NCBI GenBank assembly: GCA_003246755.1
Contig: QKDC01000041.1
Coordinates: forward strand, 1 to 47,023
Reading direction: 5' to 3'
DNA length: 47,023 bases
DNA from: Gemmatimonadota bacterium
GTDB taxonomy: Bacteria; Gemmatimonadota; Gemmatimonadetes; Gemmatimonadales; GWC2-71-9
The notes beneath the pieces are model-generated. The model was not told where the DNA came from. It did not search any database and saw only the letters and a program-made list of their open reading frames with translations. Position numbers and translations under genes: made by a program. Below are positions 26,239 to 34,010 of this stretch, piece after piece. The first letter of the stretch is position 1. Every line of letters begins with the position of its first letter.

Positions 26239-26267
26239 AGCATACCCGGGCCGGTGCCTCGAGTCAA
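26239..26267 (-). promoter_or_regulatory. Sigma-70-type promoter of the infC operon
   Basis: TTGACT (-35, 26262-26267), a 17-base spacer and TATGCT (-10, 26239-26244) on the minus strand. Both hexamers match four to five of six consensus positions at ideal spacing. The -35 box overlaps the TGA of the preceding RidA-like gene. Confidence 0.7.
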
Positions 26268-26752
26268 TCAGCTCCGGGCATCGTGGCCCAACATTCCAGC
26301 TCAATCCTGGCTCCCAATGCCAGCCCCGAGGCGCCAAAGGCGCTGCGGGCCGGGAGGTGGGTCGTGAAATAGGTCACGTAGACCTCATTCATCGCCTGCC
26401 ACTCGGAGATATCCGCCAACATGGCCGTACACTTGATCACCCGATCAAGGGACGAACCGTTGGCCTCCAGGACCTCCCGGATGTTGTCCAGGGTCTGCCT
26501 GGTCTCGGCGGTGATCCCCCCCTCGACCAGCGTCCCCGTCGAATCTTCCCCGACCTGTCCACTCAAGAAGAGGAAGTCGCCCACCCGAACTGCATCGGAG
26601 AATGGCATCCCGGATGAGGGGTCTGCCATGAGGTATGCCACCTCCACTCCCTCTTCGGCGTCTTCCGCTGCCTCTCCACCCGCCTCCAGCTGACAACCCA
26701 CCAGCGACACCACGAGGACCGAAGCCCATACTGCCCTAGACCGTTGGAACAT
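26264..26752 (-). CDS. RidA-family protein with lipoprotein signal
   Basis: A 162-residue protein. Residues 1-20 form a lipoprotein signal peptide ending in the lipobox LVGC, with Cys20 as the expected lipid anchor; an acidic linker (EAAEDAEEGVEV) follows. The rest is a RidA/YjgF domain: PFSDAVRVGDFLFLSGQVGEDSTG, TAETRQTLDNIREVLEANGSSLDRVIKCTAMLADI, and a C-terminal ARIELECWA, where the conserved Arg that binds carboxylates in RidA is the R of ARIE. Cytoplasmic RidA removes reactive enamines and imines; an exported, membrane-anchored form must have another substrate or role. An AGGAGG site overlaps the stop of the upstream hydrolase gene. Confidence 0.9.
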   Translation of the reverse strand: MFQRSRAVWASVLVVSLVGCQLEAGGEAAEDAEEGVEVAYLMADPSSGMPFSDAVRVGDFLFLSGQVGEDSTGTLVEGGITAETRQTLDNIREVLEANGSSLDRVIKCTAMLADISEWQAMNEVYVTYFTTHLPARSAFGASGLALGARIELECWATMPGAD

Positions 26753-26761
26753 CGTTTCCTC

Positions 26762-27427
26762 CTAGGTGAGGTGTTCCATCCATCGTCTCGTGAGGTGAGC
26801 GAGATGCGCAATGACCTCTCGGTCGGTTCGGCCTGACCGCTTTGGCACATGGAACCCGTGATCGGCCTCGGGGATGATCTCCAGGCGCGCCCGCGGTCCG
26901 AGAGAGGCGCACAGTGCACGGAGGCGACCCAGCTCGGCGAGCCGGTCCCGTTCGCCCTGCAAGAAGAGCATCGGGACGTTGACCTTCCGGAGATGCGCGG
27001 CCCGCTCGTCTGCCTTCTCCGGTGCGCCGGCAGGGTGAAGCGGAAATCCGAAGAAAGTCAGTCCCGTCACGTCGAGCCCACCTTCCGCCATGGCCCGCGA
27101 GGACATGCGTCCTCCCATCGACTTGCCACCGGCAAACAGGGGCATCCCTCCGAAGCGCTTCAGCGATGTCTCCACGGCGACCCGCACGGTGTCCAGCAAG
27201 ACCGGCGAGCGATCGGGGCGCCGTGAACCACGCTGCATGTAAGGGAACTGGTACCGGAGCGTGGCGATCCCCTCCGCGGCAAATGACTCGGCGAGTTGCT
27301 GGATGAAGGGGTGGTCCATCCCTGCCCCGGCACCGTGCGCGAGAGCAAGCCCGTATGACGCACCGTCGGGGATGTTGAACCGACAGCTGACCGAACCCCT
27401 CCCCTCCACCTCGAAGCTGGTGGGCAC
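26762..27427 (-). CDS. Alpha/beta-hydrolase-fold protein (KANL3/Tex30-like)
   Basis: A cytoplasmic protein of 221 residues with the alpha/beta-hydrolase layout: LALAHGAGAGMDHPF (oxyanion region), the nucleophile elbow GKSMGGR, VPMLFLQGERDRLAE with the expected Asp, and EADHGFHVP with the catalytic His. The pattern resembles the KANL3/Tex30 and dienelactone-hydrolase-like group; its substrate is unknown. The start is GTG, six bases after the stop of the metallo-hydrolase gene, and no clear ribosome site is seen, so coupling is likely. Confidence 0.85.
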   Translation of the reverse strand: MPTSFEVEGRGSVSCRFNIPDGASYGLALAHGAGAGMDHPFIQQLAESFAAEGIATLRYQFPYMQRGSRRPDRSPVLLDTVRVAVETSLKRFGGMPLFAGGKSMGGRMSSRAMAEGGLDVTGLTFFGFPLHPAGAPEKADERAAHLRKVNVPMLFLQGERDRLAELGRLRALCASLGPRARLEIIPEADHGFHVPKRSGRTDREVIAHLAHLTRRWMEHLT

Positions 27428-27433
27428 GTCGGC

Positions 27434-28327
27434 TTACGCGTCGTCTCGAGCGAATGGTGCCTTCACGACATCAACGAGTTCCGGCCCACGTTCGCCGGAC
27501 ACCACCAGGCCCGACACGACGTCCGGATCGTGCTCGAAGATCACTCGCCAGTGATTGGCAGAGGCGTCCTCAAGGAGGGCCCGTTTCGATTCGAGGGTGC
27601 GAAGAGGCTCCACGTCGTACCCCATGATCCAGGGCAAGGGCAGATGGGCTACGGTGGGGATGAGATCCGCGACGAAGACCGCGGTGTCATCGCCACTCTC
27701 GATGACGATGGCTTGAAGATAAGGAACGTGACCGGGAACCACCCGCGCCCGAATCCCCGGCAAGATCTGTTCGTCATCCTCGATCAGTCGCCAGCGCCCG
27801 GCGTCGGCGATGGGTTCGAAGTTCGGTGGCAGGTAGCTCGCCTGGGTGCGTTCGTTGGTGTTCCGCGCGTACTCCAGCTCCCCCTTTTGAACGACATAGG
27901 TCGCGTTGGGGAAGGCGAGGCGCACCTCACCTCCCTGGCGAACCGTGTTGCCACCGGCATGATCGAAGTGAAGATGGGTATTGATCACCCACCGGATGTC
28001 TCCGGGTTCGACACCGGCCTCCGCCAGCGCGTCCTCGAGTTGGGTCGGTCCGGTTTGGCCAGCGTTTGCCACGCCGTAGATATCGGTGAACTTCTCGTTC
28101 TCCTTATTGCCAATCCCGGTGTCGAGCAGTGTCCATCCATCAGGATGCTCGATCAGGATACATCGGAGTGCGAGGGAGATGCGATTGCGATCATCCGGCG
28201 TGATCCGGCGCGACCACAGGGGTCGGGGAACGACACCGAACATCGCCCCGCCGTCGAGTTTCTGGATGCCCGCTTCGAGGGCGTGACAGCGCAGGGATCC
28301 GACCAGGAATGGCGTGACCAACGTCAT
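27434..28327 (-). CDS. Metallo-beta-lactamase-fold hydrolase
   Basis: A 297-residue protein with the MBL fold metal site THLHFDHAGG, an upstream WTLLDTGIGN strand, the downstream VPGHVPYLQAIVIE histidine, AVFVADLIPT with the bridging Asp and EHDPDVVSG. The layout resembles lactonase- and alkylsulfatase-type MBL hydrolases; the exact substrate is unknown. The ATG at 28327 overlaps the exonuclease TGA by four bases; the frame is open a further 116 codons upstream, but that part overlaps the exonuclease and is not real. Confidence 0.88.
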   Translation of the reverse strand: MTLVTPFLVGSLRCHALEAGIQKLDGGAMFGVVPRPLWSRRITPDDRNRISLALRCILIEHPDGWTLLDTGIGNKENEKFTDIYGVANAGQTGPTQLEDALAEAGVEPGDIRWVINTHLHFDHAGGNTVRQGGEVRLAFPNATYVVQKGELEYARNTNERTQASYLPPNFEPIADAGRWRLIEDDEQILPGIRARVVPGHVPYLQAIVIESGDDTAVFVADLIPTVAHLPLPWIMGYDVEPLRTLESKRALLEDASANHWRVIFEHDPDVVSGLVVSGERGPELVDVVKAPFARDDA

Positions 28328-29199
28328 GGGGTCAATTCCGGATTCTCGCCGGCCTCCTTGCTTTTGCGCTTTCGTTTGGGTCTCCGCGAGGGACGAGGCC
28401 GTCGCAATTGCAGCCCTTCGAGGTCCTGCAGCGTCTTGGCTCCCGCTTCGCGCGCCAACGGGAGAAGACGCGTGAGGAGTTCCGCCGTGGCCCACGCGTC
28501 TCCACCGGCTCGGTGCCGGGCCGGATTCTCGAGTCCGAAGTACTGGGTCAGCCAATCGAGGCCGCATGATTCCGCCGCAGGGACCAGTCGTCTTGCGAGA
28601 CGGGCCGTGCACAATCGCGGGCCCATGAGACTGATCCCCTTGGCGCGACGGAGTTCGGCGGAAAGGAACGACCAATCAAACCGGACGTTGTGGGCAACGA
28701 ACACTCGCCCCGCCAGTGCCTCGACGACTTCATCGGCGATCTCATCGAAACGAGGGGCCAAACGCAGGTGTTCGTTGGTGATACTGGTAATGCGGGTGAT
28801 CACACGCGAGAGGGGTCGGTCGGGATGGACCAGTCGGTCGAGCACGGTCTGCCGACGAGGCCCCTGGGTCACGACGACCGCCACTTCGATGACGCGATCG
28901 GCACCACGTGAGGCCTGGGTCCCGGTCGTTTCTACATCGACGACCGCAAAGGCGCACTCATCGATGAGCGGTGACGCGGAGGCGGCCGGGACCAGACACC
29001 ACCGCCCATCCGAGAGCCGCGAGACCCTGGGATCGGCGCCGAGGAGAGCATTGGTGAGACGCTCGGCAACCGTCGGAGGAGTCCCCGACAACCCCAGCAC
29101 CTTCCCAGTGATCGTCTCGGCGGATTGCGGGCCACCCGCGAGCAGGTCCCGGGCGCGCTCGGCCAAGGTTGAGGAGGGGGGGGTGTTGAGACCAATCAC
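28324..29199 (-). CDS. DEDDh exonuclease (DNA polymerase III epsilon-like)
   Basis: A 291-residue protein. Residues 1-75 form a helical region ending SDGRWCLVP, possibly a winged-helix or HARE-like domain. Residues from about 83 are a DEDDh 3'-5' exonuclease: VVDVETTGT (Exo I), FVAHNVRFDWSFL (Exo II) and HRAGGDAWATAELL (Exo III with His and Asp). A basic, Arg/Lys/Pro-rich tail follows. It could proofread or repair DNA, or process RNA. The start is GTG; a run of eight C lies in codons 5-8 and could slip. It is coupled to the MBL gene. Confidence 0.88.
   Translation of the reverse strand: MIGLNTPPSSTLAERARDLLAGGPQSAETITGKVLGLSGTPPTVAERLTNALLGADPRVSRLSDGRWCLVPAASASPLIDECAFAVVDVETTGTQASRGADRVIEVAVVVTQGPRRQTVLDRLVHPDRPLSRVITRITSITNEHLRLAPRFDEIADEVVEALAGRVFVAHNVRFDWSFLSAELRRAKGISLMGPRLCTARLARRLVPAAESCGLDWLTQYFGLENPARHRAGGDAWATAELLTRLLPLAREAGAKTLQDLEGLQLRRPRPSRRPKRKRKSKEAGENPELTP
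29176..29183. repeat. Homopolymer tract G8 (C8 on coding strand) at the start of the exonuclease gene
   Basis: Eight C in codons 5-8 on the minus strand, encoding Thr-Pro-Pro-Ser. Slippage would shift the frame near the start of the protein. Confidence 0.7.
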
Positions 29200-29232
29200 G
29201 GAGCAGAGGACAGTGCCCCCTGCCGTGCGCGG

Positions 29233-29856
29233 TCACTGCAATGCGGTGAGCGCGAAGGTGAGGGCTTCGAGATCGAGAGAGAGGTTGACGTTTTTGAGTG
29301 CGACGTCATCCGGAACCGTGAGTTGGGACGGGGCGAAGTTGAGGACAGCCTTGATGCCGCACCTCACCAGGCAGTCGACGATGACCTGCGCTTGATCGCC
29401 GGGCACCGCGATAACACCGATGTCCACCGGGTTGGCTTGGAGGTCGCGCTCGAGATCGGCCACATCTCTGGTACGCAACCCGTCCCACTTACCGCCAACC
29501 TTGGCGGGATCGTTGTCGAAGATAGCAACGACGTCAAATCCTCGCTCCCGAAACCCGGAGTGTTGCACCAAGGCGGTTCCCAGGGCTCCAGCCCCGACAA
29601 CCACCAGGCGGAAACGCCGGGAAAGCCCAAGGATTTCACGCAGGTGCTCGGCAAGCTCGTGAACCCGATACCCCAGCCCGCGCTTTCCGAACGACCCGAA
29701 GAGGGAGAGGTCTTTGCGCACTTGAGCGGACGTCGTCCCACCGCGATGGGCCAGAGCCTCTGAACTGACGGTCTCCTCACCATCCCGTTCAAACTCCTCG
29801 AGAAACCGGAGATAGAGGGAAAGGCGGCGGATGGTGGAATCAGAGATTCGGCGCAT
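29233..29856 (-). CDS. rex: Redox-sensing transcriptional repressor Rex
   Basis: A 207-residue repressor that senses the NADH/NAD ratio. The N-terminal winged helix (SDSTIRRLSLYLRFLEEF, EALAHRGGTTSAQVRKDLSLFGSFGKRGLGY) is followed by a Rossmann domain with VVVGAGALGTAL and IFDNDPAKVGG, and the domain-swapped C-terminal helix. NADH makes Rex leave DNA and opens fermentation or respiration genes. A perfect Rex operator stands directly upstream, pointing to autoregulation. The upstream gene is rsmA, ending 27 bases before the ATG. Confidence 0.97.
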   Translation of the reverse strand: MRRISDSTIRRLSLYLRFLEEFERDGEETVSSEALAHRGGTTSAQVRKDLSLFGSFGKRGLGYRVHELAEHLREILGLSRRFRLVVVGAGALGTALVQHSGFRERGFDVVAIFDNDPAKVGGKWDGLRTRDVADLERDLQANPVDIGVIAVPGDQAQVIVDCLVRCGIKAVLNFAPSQLTVPDDVALKNVNLSLDLEALTFALTALQ

Positions 29857-29863
29857 GGGGTTA

Positions 29864-29881
29864 TTGTGAAATATTTCACAA
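29864..29881. promoter_or_regulatory. Rex operator (ROP site)
   Basis: TTGTGAAATATTTCACAA is a perfect 18-bp palindrome matching the consensus TTGTGAANNNNTTCACAA at every fixed position. It is centred 17 bases before the rex ATG, between the rsmA stop and rex. Binding here would block transcription into rex. Confidence 0.9.
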
Positions 29882-29883
29882 AC

Positions 29884-30681
29884 CTACCCACGCCACTGCC
29901 CCCAGTCAACGACTCCGCGGAAAAGCGCGACCAGGACGGAGGGACTCAAAACCTCCGCCCTCTCCATGGGATCGAGACCCAATAGCTCGAGTAGCCCCAC
30001 AACCTGCTCCGGACTTCGACCGGTCATTTCCCGCAGGGCTCGGCGGATCTGTTTGCGCCTGAGACCGAAGAGGCCAGCAAGGAACCTGCGGAACTCCATG
30101 ACCTCGTGCGGCAGGAGGAGTGGGTCCGGGCGTGGCTTCAGCAGCAGCACGGCCGAGTGGACCTGGGGTGCTGGATGGAACGCTCCCGGCGGCACGGTGA
30201 AGAGCCGCTCCGCTTCGGCCTGCGCAGCGATCCCCACGGTCAGCGCTCCATATGCCTTCGTCCCGGGCTGTGCGGTTACCCGGTCGGCCACTTCTTTCTG
30301 CACCATGAAGACAACCAGGCGCGGCAGTGGGACATGCGCCAACGCCTTTTCCAGGAGTGGTGACGTGATGTTGTAAGGAATGTTGCCGACCACGAGATAG
30401 TCATCGGTCCCGGCGATGGCCGGCCAGTCCAGAGAAAGTGCGTCGGCCTGGTGAAGATCAACGGTGCTGAACCGGGAGCGGAGGGCGGTACAAAGATCGC
30501 GGTCGATCTCAATGACGGCCAAGCGGGCACCACGTGCCAGCAGGATTTCGGTGAGGGCACCCTTCCCTGGCCCGATCTCGATCACCCTGTCACCAGGGCG
30601 GATCTCGAGTGCATCGGCGATCCGGCCGAGGATCGCTGGGTTGGTCAGGAAGTGCTGTCCGAATCGACGCCGGATGGCCAC
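29884..30681 (-). CDS. rsmA: 16S rRNA adenine dimethyltransferase (KsgA)
   Basis: A 265-residue SAM methyltransferase that dimethylates A1518 and A1519 of 16S rRNA, a late checkpoint in small-subunit assembly. Motifs: RRRFGQHFLTNPAILGRIADAL, VIEIGPGKGALTEILL and the catalytic NIPYNITSPLLEKAL. The start is GTG, three bases after the SpoIIE-like gene. Its end abuts the Rex operator. Confidence 0.96.
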   Translation of the reverse strand: MAIRRRFGQHFLTNPAILGRIADALEIRPGDRVIEIGPGKGALTEILLARGARLAVIEIDRDLCTALRSRFSTVDLHQADALSLDWPAIAGTDDYLVVGNIPYNITSPLLEKALAHVPLPRLVVFMVQKEVADRVTAQPGTKAYGALTVGIAAQAEAERLFTVPPGAFHPAPQVHSAVLLLKPRPDPLLLPHEVMEFRRFLAGLFGLRRKQIRRALREMTGRSPEQVVGLLELLGLDPMERAEVLSPSVLVALFRGVVDWGQWRG

Positions 30682-30684
30682 CGC

Positions 30685-32193
30685 TCAGATACGCATGACC
30701 AGGAGGGTGCGGTCGTCCTCCAACTCGGGTGAGAAGGCATCGACCTTTGCCATGATGGTTCCGACGATCGTGTCGGCATCCTCGGATCGCAACGCCACCA
30801 GGTGTTCGAGAAGTCGCTGCTCGCCGAACCGTTGGTCTCCTTCCCCGCTCGCCTCGATCAAACCATCGGTCCATAAGGCGAGGAGATCGGTGCCCGGTGA
30901 CCAGGAGATTTCCCCCTGCCCGATCTCGCTCACCCCCCCAAGACCCAGCGGAGGAGCAGTGGCCTCGAGTCGTTCGGCGCTCCCGTCGGGAAGGATGCGA
31001 AACGCGTAGGGATGACCGGCATTGGCGTAGGAGAGTGTCCCCGCTTCGCGGTCGAGCACACCGTAGAACACCGAGGCGTACATCTCCGTGGAAGAGAGTT
31101 TCGCCACGAGACTCTCGCGAAGACGCCTCAGCGTCTCGGCGGGCGGGACGGACGTGGCGATGTGAATGCCCGCGGCGGAGAGCACGAGGGCCATGACCAG
31201 GGCGGCAGAGACCCCATGTGACGACACATCGCCGAGCATCACACCCACCCGCCCTCCACCGAGGCCGAGAAAGGAGTAGAAGTCGCCACCGACGGACGAG
31301 GCAGGCAGGCAGGTCACGGCGACTTCGGCTTCGCCTCGAAGCGTGTCCGGGTCGGGCATGAGTTTGGCCTGCAAGTCGTGCGCGAGGTCGAGTTCGGCTT
31401 CGAGGCGTTGTTGCTCACGTTCCCGAGAGGCCAGTCTGGCATTCTCGATGGCCGCCCCAATCTGACCAGCCACCGCGCTGACCAGTTTTCTGTCTCTCGG
31501 GGTAAACTGGTCCTCTTCGATGCGGTCGGTGAGGTTGATGACCCCGATGCAGTTGGCGATCGTACCCGGTGCCGCATAGCTGATGGGAACAGACAGGTAG
31601 GCTTCGCCCTGATAGAACGGGGTCCGATCAGCGTCCGTCCCGGTTGCCTTCACCCGCCCGATCAGACTGCGTTGTTCGCGAAATGCCCTCGCTGCGATCG
31701 ACGTCGGATCGTCGATGGGAATCGGCTCTGCGTGGCGCGCTTCGAATCCCTGGGCGGCGACGACATTCAGTTGATCGAGAGTCTCATCCCACACGAGAAT
31801 CGATGCCCGGCGCACCTTCACCACGCGACTCACCTGGCGGATGATGGTCCGGGCCGCCTCCTCGAGTCGTACGGTGTGACCGAGGATCTCGCTGATGGCA
31901 TAGAGCAGATCTATCTCGGCGTAGCGGACGTTGAGTTCCTGCCAGAGGCGTTCGGCCTCCCGTTCGCTGGCAAGGAGGCGTTCGAGCAGCGGGGCCACGA
32001 GGGCAGCACGTGGGGTGGCGGTCGGTCGCTTCCCGTCCTCGGCAATTTCCAGCCAGAGTCCGATGCTCTCGGGAACCGGAATGAGCCAACTCGACCCACC
32101 CGGCGTCGTGCGCGGGCCTTCCGACAGCTCACCATCGAGAACCCAACCCGGATCCTCCCCCGCCACGAGGCGGGGTGGATCGGTCACAGACAT
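30685..32193 (-). CDS. GAF-domain SpoIIE/RsbU-type PP2C phosphatase
   Basis: A 502-residue regulator. A GAF sensor domain occupies roughly residues 90-255 (EIDLLYAISEILGHTVRLEEAARTIIRQVSRVVKVRRASILVWDE), a short helix (EREQQRLEAELDLAHDLQAKLMPDP) links it to a SpoIIE-type PP2C domain with SSVGGDFYSFL, LGDVSSHGVSAALVMAL, WTDGLIEASG and the C-terminal DDRTLLVMR metal site. It would dephosphorylate the STAS antagonist two genes upstream in response to a signal sensed by GAF. The frame is open upstream of 32193 through the end of the RsbW-like gene with coding-like residues (LVGRLATVLELIGNLTKSR), so the true start may be a rarer codon near 32280. Confidence 0.92.
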   Translation of the reverse strand: MSVTDPPRLVAGEDPGWVLDGELSEGPRTTPGGSSWLIPVPESIGLWLEIAEDGKRPTATPRAALVAPLLERLLASEREAERLWQELNVRYAEIDLLYAISEILGHTVRLEEAARTIIRQVSRVVKVRRASILVWDETLDQLNVVAAQGFEARHAEPIPIDDPTSIAARAFREQRSLIGRVKATGTDADRTPFYQGEAYLSVPISYAAPGTIANCIGVINLTDRIEEDQFTPRDRKLVSAVAGQIGAAIENARLASREREQQRLEAELDLAHDLQAKLMPDPDTLRGEAEVAVTCLPASSVGGDFYSFLGLGGGRVGVMLGDVSSHGVSAALVMALVLSAAGIHIATSVPPAETLRRLRESLVAKLSSTEMYASVFYGVLDREAGTLSYANAGHPYAFRILPDGSAERLEATAPPLGLGGVSEIGQGEISWSPGTDLLALWTDGLIEASGEGDQRFGEQRLLEHLVALRSEDADTIVGTIMAKVDAFSPELEDDRTLLVMRI

Positions 32194-32255
32194 CCAGAGC
32201 CGAAGACGAGACTTGGTGAGGTTGCCGATCAGTTCGAGAACAGTGGCCAGCCGCC

Positions 32256-32720
32256 CTACCAGCGGGGCAAAGTCATCCAGATCGTATTCCCCTTCGCGTT
32301 GAATGCTACGTGGTCCGCCAAGTGACGGATGATGAGGAGCCCCCTTCCACAGGGCCGTTCGCGCGCGTCCTCCTCGCGTGGGTCCGGGACTGCTTCGGGG
32401 TCGAAGCCAACACCTTCATCGCTCACCGACACGCGAACGTGGCGTTCTTGAAGCTCGATCCTGACGGCGACGGCCTTGGAGGGATTGCTCTCGTTGCCCT
32501 GTGCGATGGCGTTCGAGATGGCTTCGGCGATGGCGCTCCGCAAACGGAACCTGGTACTCCGGCTTGGTTCACCGCCCTCGACACAGAGCGTCACGAGACA
32601 GTCCACCGCCTCATCGAGCAGGCGCAGATCGCTTGGCACGACCAGCAGCAGTACGGCTTCAACTCCGTCCTCGGGTCGTCCTGGGAGGCGCTCCACGCGG
32701 AGCATTCGTTCCTCCGGCAT
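32256..32720 (-). CDS. RsbW/SpoIIAB-type anti-sigma serine kinase
   Basis: A 154-residue GHKL ATPase: N box AIAEAISNAIAQGN, G1 box VSDEGVGFDPEAV and G2 box GRGLLIIRHLADHV. Such proteins bind and hold a sigma factor or another partner and phosphorylate the STAS antagonist. The start at 32720 is set by a GGAGG site; an ATG five codons later also has one. It lies 10 bases after the STAS gene. No sigma factor is encoded in the window, so the target is elsewhere. Confidence 0.9.
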   Translation of the reverse strand: MPEERMLRVERLPGRPEDGVEAVLLLVVPSDLRLLDEAVDCLVTLCVEGGEPSRSTRFRLRSAIAEAISNAIAQGNESNPSKAVAVRIELQERHVRVSVSDEGVGFDPEAVPDPREEDARERPCGRGLLIIRHLADHVAFNAKGNTIWMTLPRW

Positions 32721-32730
32721 GCCCCTCCGC

Positions 32731-33063
32731 TCAGTAGCCGTCCAACGCCTGCTGGCGATCGGGGTAGATGGCGAAGAGGGTGTCGAGTTTGGTGAGCTCG
32801 AACAGCGAACGGAGATCATCATTCAAAGCCGCGAGCCGAATCTGACCACCAATTTCACGGACCCGTTTGGAGATCGTGACCAAGGCCCCCAGGCCTGACG
32901 AATCGATGTAACCGGTCTCCGTACAGTCCAGCAGGAACTTGCGGGCACCACCGTCGGCAGCCTCCTGGACGACGTGTTTGAGATCCTGGCGGTTCCCCAC
33001 CGTCAGCTGGCCCTCCACCTCGACGATGGTCACATCGCCCTTGGTCGTGGTCGTCAACCCCAT
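32731..33063 (-). CDS. STAS-domain anti-sigma factor antagonist (RsbV/SpoIIAA-like)
   Basis: A 110-residue STAS protein (VTIVEVEGQLTVGN, ARKFLLDCTETGYIDSSGLGALVTI). Ser55 in IDSSGLG aligns with the serine phosphorylated in SpoIIAA and RsbV. Unphosphorylated it binds the kinase and releases its partner; phosphorylated it is inactive. The ATG overlaps the end of pta by ten bases, so pta translation is tied to the switch proteins. Confidence 0.93.
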   Translation of the reverse strand: MGLTTTTKGDVTIVEVEGQLTVGNRQDLKHVVQEAADGGARKFLLDCTETGYIDSSGLGALVTISKRVREIGGQIRLAALNDDLRSLFELTKLDTLFAIYPDRQQALDGY

Positions 33064-34010
33064 GCCAAATCCTCCCGTGTGGTGTGCGTCGAGATGCCCT
33101 GGAGTGCCACTGTGGCGGAGACATCCACAATATCATCTACGGTTGCCCCGCGCGACAAATCGGACATCGGGCGGAGGAGCCCCTGGAAAATGGGACCGAC
33201 CGCTCGTGCTCCAGCCAGGTGCTGCACCAGTTTGTAGGCGATGTTCCCAGCGCCGAGATCGGGGAACACCAGGACATTGGCCTGGCCACCGACGGGAGAC
33301 CCGGGTGCCTTTGCCTCGGCGATGGCTGGGTCCAAGGCGGCATCCCCCTGAAGCTCTCCATCCATGCGAACGTCAGGTGCAATTTCCCGGAACCGGCTCA
33401 CGGCGCCCCGCACCCGGTCGATGTCAGGTCCGCCGGCGCTGCCATGCGTACTATAAGAAAGAAACGCAACCACCGGTTCATCACCGACCAGTTTCCGCCT
33501 GTCGCTGGCGGCCACCAAGGCGATTTGTGCCAACTGCTCGGAATCCGGGTGCTCCACCACCGCGCAGTCTGTAAAGCTCAGAACCCGATCGTCCGGCAGG
33601 GCCATGTAGAACGCCGAACTGAGCAGCCCTCCAGCCGGTGTGCCGATCGCCCAGAGCGCCGCCCGAATCACATCTGCGGTGGTGTGGTTCGCCCCGGCCA
33701 CGCAGCCATCCGCCTCACCCAATGCCACGAGTCCCGCGGCAAAACGGAGGGGTTCCTGGGCCAGGTCGAGGGCGTGGACACCATCCCGAACCCTGTCAGG
33801 GCGCCGCTCGCGCAGCAACTCCGCCACGGCGGTCAGGCGAGGGTGGTCTCGGATCTCCCCGTTCTTGCTCCCGAATACCACCGGTTCGCAAATCGAGCCC
33901 GTTCTCAGATACTCGGCTGCCGTGCGAACTCGAGGATCGTCCCCTTCGGGAAGGATGATCCGCGCCCTGAGCGGTCGAGCGCGTTCATGAAGACGGTCCC
34001 GGAAATTCAC
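33054..34010 (-). CDS. pta: Phosphate acetyltransferase
   Basis: A 318-residue member of the phosphate acetyl/butyryltransferase family, converting acetyl-CoA and phosphate to acetyl phosphate and CoA. Motifs: RIILPEGDDPRVRTAAEYL, ALGEADGCVAGANHTTADVIRAALWAIG, LSFTDCAVVEHPDSEQLAQIA, FLSYSTHGSA and a C-terminal ANVLVFPDLGAGNIAYKLVQHLAGA followed by GPIFQGLLRPMSDLSRGATVDDI. It is the short form without the N-terminal DRTGG domain. Substrate could be acetyl or another acyl group. It overlaps coaD by four bases and the STAS gene by ten. Confidence 0.92.
   Translation of the reverse strand: MNFRDRLHERARPLRARIILPEGDDPRVRTAAEYLRTGSICEPVVFGSKNGEIRDHPRLTAVAELLRERRPDRVRDGVHALDLAQEPLRFAAGLVALGEADGCVAGANHTTADVIRAALWAIGTPAGGLLSSAFYMALPDDRVLSFTDCAVVEHPDSEQLAQIALVAASDRRKLVGDEPVVAFLSYSTHGSAGGPDIDRVRGAVSRFREIAPDVRMDGELQGDAALDPAIAEAKAPGSPVGGQANVLVFPDLGAGNIAYKLVQHLAGARAVGPIFQGLLRPMSDLSRGATVDDIVDVSATVALQGISTHTTREDLAWG

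Noticed and set aside
28328-28675. Longer start for the MBL-fold hydrolase
   Set aside because: The extension overlaps the exonuclease gene and is Arg/Gly/Pro-rich without domain features.
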